5,641 nt of DNA from Limnobacter sp. (GTDB taxonomy: Bacteria > Pseudomonadota > Gammaproteobacteria > Burkholderiales > Burkholderiaceae_B). Position numbers and translations under genes: made by a program. This document shows, one piece after another, positions 1-5,641 of this stretch (positions are counted from its first letter, which is position 1; the number at the start of each line of letters is the position of its first letter). The notes beneath the pieces are model-generated. The model did no database searches and was not told the origin of the DNA. It saw only the letters and a program-made list of their open reading frames with translations. The stretch lies in contig JAAURO010000140.1 of NCBI GenBank assembly GCA_012032215.1, forward strand, positions 1 to 5,641, read 5' to 3'.

Positions 1-1611
1 CCCTGCCGAACCAGCAACAGCACTGGCACCAAAGCCACAGCCACAATCATCAGTGCGGGTATGGCAGCTTCGGTCAGGCGTTCATCGGCAGCAAACTGGT
101 AAGTAACCACCGCCAGAGTGTCGAAGTCGAAGGGGCGCAACACCAGGGTGGCGGGCAGTTCTTTCACAACATCTACGATTACCAACAGCACACCCGTAGC
201 CATGGCACTTTTTAAAATCGGCAGATGTACTTTCCAGAGCACTTGGCGCGTGGTGCAGCCGAGCACGCGGGCAGAGTCATCAATGCTGGGCGTGATTTGC
301 TGCAAACCGGAATCTACGGCTTGCAAGGCGGCCGAGGTAAAACGCACGCTGTAGGCATACACCAAAGTCAGCACGCTGCCGGTGACTGCGGGCATCCAGT
401 TCCAGCCCAATGAATAGGTAAAGGCATCGAGCTGCGACACAGGCAACAAAATGCCGATGGCCAAAATAGCCCCGGGCACGCCATAGCCCAGCGACACCAT
501 GCGGTGCACGGCACTTACCCACCAACCGGGTTTTGCCGTTTCACATACGACAAAACACGGCCACCACCAAGGCCACGGCTGCGGCCACACAGCCAGCGCA
601 GCAGAGCGCAGTGCCCATTGCAGGCTGTTTTGCCAGTGCACCAGCAGGGAATCGGCCCGGCCACCAGCACCAGCAAAAACACCACGGGCAGCACAAAGCC
701 CAACACAAACGGCATGAGGCTAAAAAACACCACGGCCAGTTTGGTAAAGCCTTTGAGCGGGGTGCGTTGCAATTTCTGCCCCCTGCTGTGCTGGGTGTAG
801 TACTTGGCATCGCCCCGCGCCGAAGATTCGGCCACCAGCAAACCCAGCACCAGCACCAGCAGCATGAGGGCCAACAGGGCAGCGCTGTCGCGGTCGCCCA
901 GGTTAAGCCAGGTTTTGTAAATGCCCGTGGCAAAGGTTTGTACACCGAAGTAGTTCAGCGCACCGTATTCGGCCAGGGTTTCCATCAGCACCAGCGCCAA
1001 ACCAGCCACCCACGCTGGCCGGGCTACGGGCAAGCCCACCCGCAAAAAAGCGCTGATTGGGCCGTGCCCCATCGAGCGGGCGGCATCGGTTAATGAAGGG
1101 CTTCGGCCCATAAAAGCGGCGCGCGCCATAATATACACATAGGGGTACAGCACAAAGCTGAGCACCAGTATGGCCCCGCCCAGCGAGCGAATTTCAGGCA
1201 GGCGGAACTGGCTTCCAAACCACGCGCGCAAAGCTGAAGAAATCCAACCGGAATACTGCAAGGCATCGGTGTAAGCATAGGCAATAACGTAGCTGGGCAT
1301 AGCCATGGGCAATAGCAACGCCCACTCCAGCCAGCGCCGCCCGTTAAACTCGTGGGCCGACACCCACCAGGCAGGCAACACGCCCATGGTGCTGGTAAGC
1401 ACAGCCACTCCGGCGCACAGCACGCTGGTTTGCCACAACAAATCAGGCAGCACGGTGTAAGCCAGATGCACCAGATTGGAGGAATCTGCCAACACACGGC
1501 TTACCGACAGTCCGAGTAAGTACACAAACGGTGTAAGTAGTAAAACGGCAAGCACGGAGACCAGAATTTGGCTGCGGGCGCGGGGTGCGAACAATCGGGG
1601 CCTCGGTTCAT
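1..1611 (-). CDS. fbpB: Ferric-iron type ABC transporter permease (FbpB family), 3' end cut by window, reading frame broken
   Basis: This is an inner-membrane permease that would pass iron(III) from a periplasmic binding protein to the cytoplasm, powered by the ATPase encoded divergently at 1668. Reading leftwards from about 1594 to 656 gives one clean frame with many hydrophobic segments and a first EAA loop (DAARSMGHGP ... ETLAEYGALNYFGVQTFATG, about 1100-920). After four apparent one-base losses between 655 and 529, the protein resumes (GWWVSAVHRMVSLGYGVPGA) and reads openly to base 1, with a second EAA-like loop (DDSARVLGCTTRQVLWKVHLP) followed by KELPATLVLRPFDFDTLA. Two EAA loops in one chain are typical of the fused FbpB/SfuB type. 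The length, about 538 residues to the window edge, suggests only a short C-terminal piece is missing. I prefer ATG 1611-1609 as start (MNRGPR then LFAPRARSQ), which needs one extra C near 1598; the uninterrupted frame starts at TTG 1594. No clear ribosome site is visible. The family is certain; iron as substrate is inferred from motifs. Confidence 0.9.
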
Positions 1612-1614
1612 GGC

Positions 1615-1637
1615 AAAATGAAAGTCAAACTCATTTT
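1615..1637. promoter_or_regulatory. Inverted repeat in the divergent fbpB/fbpC gap, possible Fur-type operator
   Basis: Perfect 7-base arms AAAATGA (1615-1621) and TCATTTT (1631-1637) are separated by 9 bases. The inner 15 bases (1619-1633) match the Fur 7-1-7 pattern TGATAATnATTATCA at about 9 of 14 positions, with both outer TGA/TCA triplets intact. It lies between the two iron-transporter genes, where a shared iron-responsive operator would be expected. It is also only a few bases upstream of the preferred fbpB start, so it could cover that promoter. Fur binding is inferred, not shown. Confidence 0.4.
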
Positions 1638-1667
1638 ACTTTAGTTTTCTGTTTAAAAAGCGCACCT

Positions 1668-2719
1668 ATGAACACCCCTGCCCTGCGAGTTGATTCTCTT
1701 GCCCTTGCCTACCCCGGTGCAACCAACCTGGCTGTGCAAGGTGTGTCATTTGAACTTCCGGCCGGAGAAATCGCCTGCCTGCTGGGGCCTTCGGGTTGCG
1801 GAAAAACCACCCTGTTGCGCGCCATTGCGGGGTTTTTAAAGCCCTTTGCAGGCAACGTCTGGCTGGCAGACAGGCAGGCCAGCTCGCCCACCCGCGTAGA
1901 GGTTCCAGAAAAGCGCCAAGTGGGAGTGGTGTTTCAGGATTACGCTTTGTTTCCGCATTTAACCGTGCGGCAAAACATTGAATTTGGCTTGCACACACTT
2001 TCGCGCCATGCGCGTGCTGCACGCGCTGCCGAGCTTCTGGCTTTAACCGGTCTGGAAGAATTTGCCAGCCGGTTTCCGCACGAGCTATCGGGTGGGCAAC
2101 AACAGCGGGTGCCTTGGCACGTGCTATTGCGCCCAAACCCACGCTGATTTTGCTGGACGAACCTTTTTCCAATCTGGATGTGGAGTTAAAAGAACGCCTG
2201 ACCGTGGAAGTGCGCCACATTTTAAAAACCGAGCGCATGACAGCCATTCTGGTTACCCACGACCAGCACGAAGCCTTTGCCATGGCCGACCGCATTGGCG
2301 TGATGAACCACGGCCAATTGCAGCAATGGGGTTCACCCTACACGCTATACCACGAACCAACCAACCGCATGGTGGCCGATTTTATTGGGCAAGGCGTGTT
2401 TTTACCAGGCGTGCCTGATGTGCAAGGTGTGCGCATTGAACTGGGCCTGATTGCCTGCCCAAATGAAGAAATTCCGGCGCAGCCGCATTTTGATGTACTG
2501 GTGCGGCCCGACGACATTGTGCACGACGATGCCAGCCCCTTGCAGGCCAGAGTGGTTCGAAAGTCGTTCCGGGGTGCGGAATTTATTTACACCCTGGCAC
2601 TACCCAGCGGAGCACACATAATGGCGCTGGTGCCCAGCCACCACAACCATGCGATTGGCGAACCAATTGGCATCAAACTGGAAATGGATCACGTCATTAC
2701 GTTTGGCAAAGTACTTTAA
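1668..2719 (+). CDS. fbpC: Ferric-iron type ABC transporter ATP-binding protein (FbpC family), one frameshift
   Basis: This cytoplasmic ATPase would hydrolyse ATP to drive the FbpB-type permease encoded divergently. All nucleotide-binding motifs are visible in about 350 residues: Walker A GPSGCGKTT (40-48), Q-loop glutamine 90 in VVFQDYALFPH, signature LSGGQQQR (140-147), Walker B ILLDEP (161-166, Asp164/Glu165), D-loop SNLD (168-171) and switch histidine 198 in VTHDQHEA. The segment after about residue 240 (DVLVRPDDIV ... LMALVPSH-like) resembles the TOBE extension of FbpC/PotA-type ATPases. The frame breaks after QQQRV at about 2109-2111; one extra G restores QQQRVALARAIAPKPTLILLDEP exactly as the family requires. 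ATG 1668 (MNTPALRVDSLALAYPG) is chosen because homology begins there, although no good Shine-Dalgarno sequence precedes it. Spermidine or sulfate importer ATPases are close relatives; the neighbouring permease favours iron. Confidence 0.92.
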
Positions 2720-2720
2720 T

Positions 2721-3850
2721 TCAAGATACTGGTGTGGTAGTCCACTGCGCCGTTGCAAGGTCTTGCGGCACAGGTTCTGGGGGCATCCTGCCTTCAAACC
2801 CGGAGGCGGTTGTCATGACAAAACTGTTTTCTTCCTCCCTGAACTCGTAGGTGTAATCCACGCCATGGATGGTGGCTGAATAACGCAATCCCTTCACATC
2901 GTCTACGCTGTCATCGGACGAAGGCCGCCCCAGATACCCGCCATCCGGCCCCCAGTGTATGGTAGCAGGTGGTGCCCCCATAAAAGTAATGGAAATAAAG
3001 GTAAATCCGTCGGGGGTAACCACGCCCTCCACATTGTCGTCTGGGCTGAGGTTGGCAATCGCCATGGCCATGTCTGGAGACAGGTTTGCCCATTCCAGCT
3101 GCTCGCCCACGGTGTTGTCGGGATTCAGGCCATACAGGCCAACAATGTCGTTGTTGGCCTGATTGCGCACAACCACCACTTTTTCACCATCGGCAGACGA
3201 TGCAACCTCCAGGCTGACTGGATTGCCCCCATTGTTAAGAGTCGCAATTTCCTGCAGTTTTGCGGGTGAAGTTGCCTTTGTAACCGCCAGGCCTTCTTGC
3301 TGGACAGGGGTCCTTTCAACAGCCTCCATGGCGCTCAGTGTGGCTGAATCCAACGGTTCAACGGCGCCTACATCCACCACCGGGTCTGATTCGACCGGGG
3401 TCAGCAAACCATCGGGAGAAATTCCGGGACTTGGCGCTGCCCGGTATTCATCGGCCACCACGAGCTCGTTCGAGTTGGAATCGCTACGCACCAGAATGCC
3501 CATGTCGTAAAGGCGCTCCAGGGAATCAAGGGTGGGGGGCATGGGTATTTCAACAGATTCCTGCTGCCAGGCAGCATCCACAGCAAGGGCGTATTCGTCT
3601 TCGCTGACAAACACCTGCAGTTCTTCTACTTTCCCGCTGCTGTTGGTGGCAAAACCCGCTGCGTAAAACGTTTTCCATCCAGGGTAAACGTAGCTACGTC
3701 TTCATCGCCTGTCGGCCCCTGAAACACAGCCCCTTTGGGTACGATATTGGCCAGATCGCCGTTGACTGTGCGGTCCCGTTCTGATCCGGTTCGATTGTGT
3801 GCACCATAGGAAACAGCCGATGCCGCAGAACCAGAAGCATTAACACCCAT
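2721..3850 (-). CDS. Uncharacterised acidic protein, about 376 residues, one frameshift
   Basis: I do not recognise a family. Two minus-strand frames join into one protein: 3850 to about 3660 (MGVNASGSAASAVSYGAHN ... FTLDGKRFTQR) and about 3658 to 2721 (GFATNSSGKVEELQVFVSEDEYALAVDAAW ... QWTTTPVS). One missing G near 3658 explains the break, and the second part lacks a good start of its own (only GTG 3614). The protein is rich in Asp, Glu, Ser, Pro and Gly with few Lys/Arg, and has a Pro/Val/Asp-rich low-complexity stretch around residues 125-170. The C-terminal half alternates short hydrophobic runs with Asn/Asp/Gly turns (VVVVRNQANNDIVGLYGLNPDN, TPDGFTFISITFMG, HGVDYTYEFREEENSF), suggesting beta-rich structure. 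No transmembrane helix is evident and no signal peptide with the ATG 3850 start. GGGG lies 9 bases upstream as a weak ribosome site. It is divergent from queC and convergent with fbpC. Function unknown. Confidence 0.75.
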
Positions 3851-4095
3851 TTGACACGCCCCAAAAAAGCCTACAGAACGGGTGCCCCACAGACAAACCC
3901 ACCCACGAAAAAAACCATTGGTCTCTTATAGTTAGTAAAAAAACCGCTGACTTGTTCCCTATTCAATGCGCAGCCCCCCATTCCAGCCGTTTTTTTTGAA
4001 AACCGGGGCTTAGGCTTGCTTTAACCCGCTTTTACCAAAAAAAGCTTGCAACGGTTTACAATGCCCGATTATCCCTCTTTGCTACAGCACCCAGC
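3851..4095. other. Divergent intergenic region between the acidic protein gene and queC
   Basis: No coding potential is seen. The region is marked by homopolymer runs: A6 at about 3863-3868, A7 at 3908-3914 and 3937-3943, T8 around 3990-3998 and A7 at 4037-4043. These could bend DNA, but their exact lengths are doubtful given the base losses elsewhere. Towards queC, TACAAT at 4057-4062 is a fair -10 box, with only a poorly spaced -35 (TTTACC, 4031-4036, 20 bases away). Towards the acidic protein, TATAAG (minus strand, 3930-3925) is a possible -10 box without a good -35. I see no riboswitch or terminator. Confidence 0.4.
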
Positions 4096-4862
4096 ATGAA
4101 CAATTCTGCCCTGGTTCTTTTTTCAGGCGGGCAAGACAGCACGGTTTGCCTGGCCTGGGCCCTGAAACACTTCGAGCGAGTCGAAACCATTGGTTTTGAT
4201 TACCAGCAACGCCACCGCATAGAACTCGAATGCAGGCAATCCATCATGGATTCGCTGCTGAATAAAAACCCGGCATGGCGTAGCAAACTGGGCGATGACC
4301 GAATCATTGATTTATCGTGGCTGGGTCAGATTTCTGACTGTGCGCTTACCGAAGAACGGGAAATAGCCCTGAACGAAAACGGCCTGCCCAACACCTTTGT
4401 GCCGGGCCGCAACCTGATTTCTTTCTGATTGCCTCGGCAATTGCCTACCGGCGCGACCTGCAAACCTTGGTGGGTGGCATGTGCCAAACCGATTTTTCGG
4501 GTTACCCGGACTGCCGCGAGGACACTATCAAGGCGCTACAGGTAGCTACCAATCTGGGTATGGACAGCAATTTCCGCTTTGAAACCCCGCTGATGTGGGT
4601 AGACAAAGCCCAAACCTACGAACTGGCCGAGCAACTGGGCGGGCCATGGTTTGTAAATCTGATCAACACCCACACCCACACCTGCTACATGGGGGTGCGC
4701 AACCAGACCCACGCATGGGGTGCTGGCTGCGGCAAATGCCCTGCCTGCGAACTACGCCAAAAAGGGTGGGAAAAGTACAACTCTTTGAAACAAAAGCCAG
4801 AACAAATCACCAGAAAAAACGGCTTGGAAACCATACTCAATCTTTTCCGCAAAAGGCGTTGA
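4096..4862 (+). CDS. queC: 7-cyano-7-deazaguanine (preQ0) synthase QueC, one frameshift
   Basis: QueC converts 7-carboxy-7-deazaguanine to preQ0 using ATP and ammonia, a cytoplasmic step in making queuosine for tRNA wobble positions. The N-terminal PP-loop SGGQDST is at residues 10-16. Other family blocks follow: [36 protein letters not shown] and [21 protein letters not shown]. The zinc cysteines are Cys197, Cys212, Cys215 and Cys218 (TCYMGVRNQ ... [11 protein letters not shown]). The first spacing is longer than in E. coli QueC but is of a kind I recall in other proteobacterial homologues. Total length is about 255 residues, somewhat longer than the E. coli enzyme. The frame breaks at about 4421: after GRNLI the sequence reads into TGA 4426, while one added T restores [18 protein letters not shown] 4096 fits the family N-terminus, but no Shine-Dalgarno sequence is obvious. 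The other queuosine genes are not in the window. Confidence 0.95.
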
Positions 4863-4886
4863 CAGGCCTAATTTTCTTGCTATAAT
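4859..4886 (+). promoter_or_regulatory. Consensus sigma-70 promoter of the tRNA-Gly gene
   Basis: A perfect -35 box TTGACA (4859-4864) and a perfect -10 box TATAAT (4881-4886) are separated by 16 bases. Transcription would start near 4893, about 40 bases before the tRNA. The -35 box overlaps the queC stop codon TGA (4860-4862), so the tRNA has its own strong promoter embedded in the end of queC. Confidence 0.85.
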
Positions 4887-4893
4887 TGCGGTC

Positions 4894-4930
4894 TTTCAGC
4901 GGCAGCACTCGCAAGGTGGGGCCACTGAAA
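4894..4930 (+). repeat. Inverted repeat in the tRNA-Gly 5' leader
   Basis: TTTCAG (4894-4899) pairs with CTGAAA (4925-4930); after one C/A mismatch, GGC (4901-4903) pairs with GCC (4921-4923). The predicted start near 4893 would place this stem at the very 5' end of the precursor, just before the mature tRNA. It may shape the leader removed by RNase P. No function is claimed. Confidence 0.4.
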
Positions 4931-4933
4931 TAC

Positions 4934-5009
4934 GCGGGAATAGCTCAGTTGGTAGAGCGCAACCTTGCCAAGGTTGAGGTCGCGAGTTCGAGCCTCGTTT
5001 CCCGCTCCA
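4934..5009 (+). tRNA. tRNA-Gly with GCC anticodon, encoded CCA end
   Basis: The 76-base sequence folds as a full cloverleaf. Acceptor arm GCGGGAA (4934-4940) pairs with TTCCCGC (4999-5005), followed by discriminator T and an encoded CCA (5007-5009). The D-arm contains TAGCTCAGTTGGTAGAGC. The anticodon loop TTGCCAA carries GCC, reading glycine codons GGC and GGU. The T-arm is GCGAG-TTCGAGC-CTCGT with one G-T pair. It follows queC closely under its own promoter and is directly followed by a hairpin and an integrase gene, making its 3' end the probable chromosomal attachment site of the island to the right. Confidence 0.97.
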
Positions 5010-5015
5010 CTCATC

Positions 5016-5092
5016 TTCCGCCAACGTCCAGGTGGGCAGCATAAACGCCTAATTCTTCACGGGATTAGGCGTTTTTGTTTCCGCCAAAGTCC
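5016..5092 (+). repeat. Pair of 14-base direct repeats flanking the terminator hairpin
   Basis: TTCCGCCAACGTCC (5016-5029) and TTCCGCCAAAGTCC (5079-5092) match at 13 of 14 positions, 63 bases apart. They lie either side of the hairpin at 5043-5076, between the tRNA and the integrase gene. They could be recombinase or excisionase sites, or the scar of an older insertion event; the sequence alone does not decide. Confidence 0.55.
5043..5076 (+). terminator. Rho-independent terminator downstream of tRNA-Gly
   Basis: AAACGCCTAAT (5043-5053) and ATTAGGCGTTT (5064-5074) form a perfect 11-bp stem with a 10-base loop, running into TTTTT (5072-5076). It lies about 35 bases after the tRNA and would end its transcript. 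It would also shield the integrase gene from read-through. If the island joins exactly at the tRNA 3' end, this terminator belongs to the island rather than the original host locus. Confidence 0.85.
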
Positions 5093-5107
5093 GCGACAGT
5101 TCGCGGA
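5090..5107. repeat. Short perfect inverted repeat upstream of the integrase
   Basis: TCCGCGA (5090-5096) and TCGCGGA (5101-5107) are perfect 7-base arms around CAGT. The element overlaps the end of the second 14-base direct repeat. Without a following T-run it is not a terminator; a protein-binding site is possible. Confidence 0.45.
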
Positions 5108-5123
5108 AATCCGGCCGCTCCAT

Positions 5124-5166
5124 AGGGTAACCTTCAGGGTAACTCGGAAACCCGTATGGGTAACTC
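5124..5166 (+). repeat. Three GGGTAAC direct repeats, probable integrase arm-type sites
   Basis: GGGTAAC occurs at 5125-5131, 5137-5143 and 5158-5164, with steps of 12 and 21 bases, close to one and two helical turns. The first two share AGGGTAAC and the last two share GGGTAACTC. The third copy overlaps the integrase start codon. Tyrosine recombinases with an N-terminal arm-binding domain bind short repeats like these beside the attachment core, and such binding could also control the integrase gene itself. Confidence 0.6.
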
Positions 5167-5641
5167 TGTGTTGACCGAGACGCAGATCAAGAACGTCAAA
5201 CCGAAGGAGCGGCCATTCAAGCTGCCCGACGAGAAAGGGCTCGCGCTGCATGTGCAGCCGAACGGCTCAAAATGGTGGCGGTTCCGTTACCGCATCTGGG
5301 GAACGAGCGCATGTTGTCGCTCGGCGTGTACCCCGAGGTGTCGTTGAAGCAGGCCCGCGACCGCCGCGACGCTGCACGCAAGCTCGTGGCCGATGGAGTC
5401 GACCCGTCCGACGTCCGCAAAGCAGGAGCGCAACGCCCACAGGGATGTGTTCTCGGTGCTCGCTAAGGATTGGGCGGCGCAGCAACCGTGGGCTCCGATC
5501 ACCCGCAGGAAGAACGAGCGCGTCCTCGGCTACCTCAACGCCGAGCTCGCAGCCGGCCGGTCTCCAAGATCACGACGGCGCTCGCCCACGACGTGCTCAA
5601 GAAGATCGCCGTGCGTGGCGCTGATGTCGGTCAGATGGCGT
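5156..5641 (+). CDS. P4-type tyrosine recombinase/integrase, N-terminal part, frameshifted and cut by right edge
   Basis: The protein would integrate and excise a genomic island by recombination at the tRNA-Gly 3' end. The N-terminus shows the arm-DNA-binding (DUF4102) pattern of P4-like integrases: TETQIKNVKPKERPFKLPDEKGLALHVQPNGSKWWRFRYRI, then GNERMLSLGVYPEVSLKQARDRRDAARKLVADGVDPSDVRK. The core-binding region follows: QERNAHRDVFSVLAKDWAAQQPW ... RVLGYLNAEL, then SKITTALAHDVLKKIAVRGADVGQMA at the edge. The catalytic domain is outside the window. The frame changes three times: one missing G near 5299, one opposite shift near 5424 (one extra or two missing bases), and one missing base near 5561. 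ATG 5156 has GGAA six bases upstream and is the first plausible start; GTG 5168 (VLTETQ) is an alternative nearer the family N-terminus. Composition is visibly more GC-rich than the genes to the left, fitting acquired DNA. The breaks may be sequencing errors or true inactivation. Confidence 0.88.

Noticed and set aside
533..1093. Long plus-strand open frame opposite the permease, rich in His and Gln
   Set aside because: It is the antisense shadow of the permease, whose own frame shows clear family motifs; His/Gln-rich composition is what the reverse of such coding sequence gives.
1476..1667. Upstream extension of the ATPase frame to ATG 1476
   Set aside because: It would overlap the divergent permease gene and add residues unlike any FbpC N-terminus; homology starts at ATG 1668.
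2109..2111. Programmed ribosomal frameshift in the ATPase
   Set aside because: No slippery heptamer, and identical missing-base breaks occur in every other gene, so sequence error is simpler.
1666..2295. Minus-strand open frame opposite the ATPase
   Set aside because: Antisense to a gene with all ABC motifs; no recognisable protein.
3990..4095. preQ1 riboswitch upstream of queC
   Set aside because: I could not find a convincing stem and A-rich pseudoknot arrangement; only A/T runs are seen.
3851..4095. CRISPR array or tandem repeats among the A-runs
   Set aside because: The runs are simple homopolymers without a common repeat unit or regular spacing.
4417..4428. Split QueC made as two separate subunits
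   Set aside because: The break falls inside the conserved PGRN block, the second part has no start until 4467, and one added T restores a normal QueC.
5217..5502. Minus-strand open frames opposite the integrase
   Set aside because: These are shadows produced by the high GC content; the plus strand carries the recognisable integrase.

Overview
The window looks like a chromosomal stretch of a Gram-negative proteobacterium, most likely a betaproteobacterium (Burkholderiales-like). This rests on protein character (FbpB/FbpC-type iron importer, QueC with a long Cys spacing, P4-type integrase) and moderate GC; the genus cannot be fixed from sequence reading alone.

Layout: (1) 1-1611, minus strand: permease of a ferric-iron type ABC importer (FbpB family), cut by the left edge only a few residues before its expected C-terminus. 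(2) 1612-1667: a short divergent regulatory gap with an inverted repeat that weakly resembles a Fur box. (3) 1668-2719, plus strand: the matching ATPase (FbpC family) with all nucleotide-binding motifs and a C-terminal TOBE-like extension. (4) 2721-3850, minus strand: an unrecognised acidic protein of about 376 residues, ending one base from the ATPase stop. (5) 3851-4095: divergent intergenic region rich in A/T runs. (6) 4096-4862, plus strand: QueC, 7-cyano-7-deazaguanine synthase of the queuosine pathway. (7) 4859-5076: consensus promoter, tRNA-Gly(GCC) and a strong terminator-like hairpin. (8) 5079-5641: a more GC-rich segment with short repeats and the 5' part of a P4-type tyrosine recombinase running off the right edge. 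This is the classic start of a genomic island integrated at a tRNA gene.

The main caution is that every protein-coding gene here has at least one reading-frame break, almost always explained by one missing base and often in a short homopolymer. I infer at least ten such sites (near 529, 553, 590, 655, 1598, 2109, 3658, 4421, 5299 and 5561) plus one of opposite phase near 5424. Since housekeeping and transport genes are hit alike and the protein continues cleanly after each break, sequencing or assembly error is much more likely than gene decay. Gene coordinates below span the breaks.

The two iron-transport genes would form one inner-membrane machine (permease plus ATPase). The periplasmic iron-binding protein is not visible and may lie beyond the left edge. 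I found no convincing new multi-gene system inside the window. The best leads are the island boundary, whose cargo lies to the right, and the uncharacterised acidic protein.
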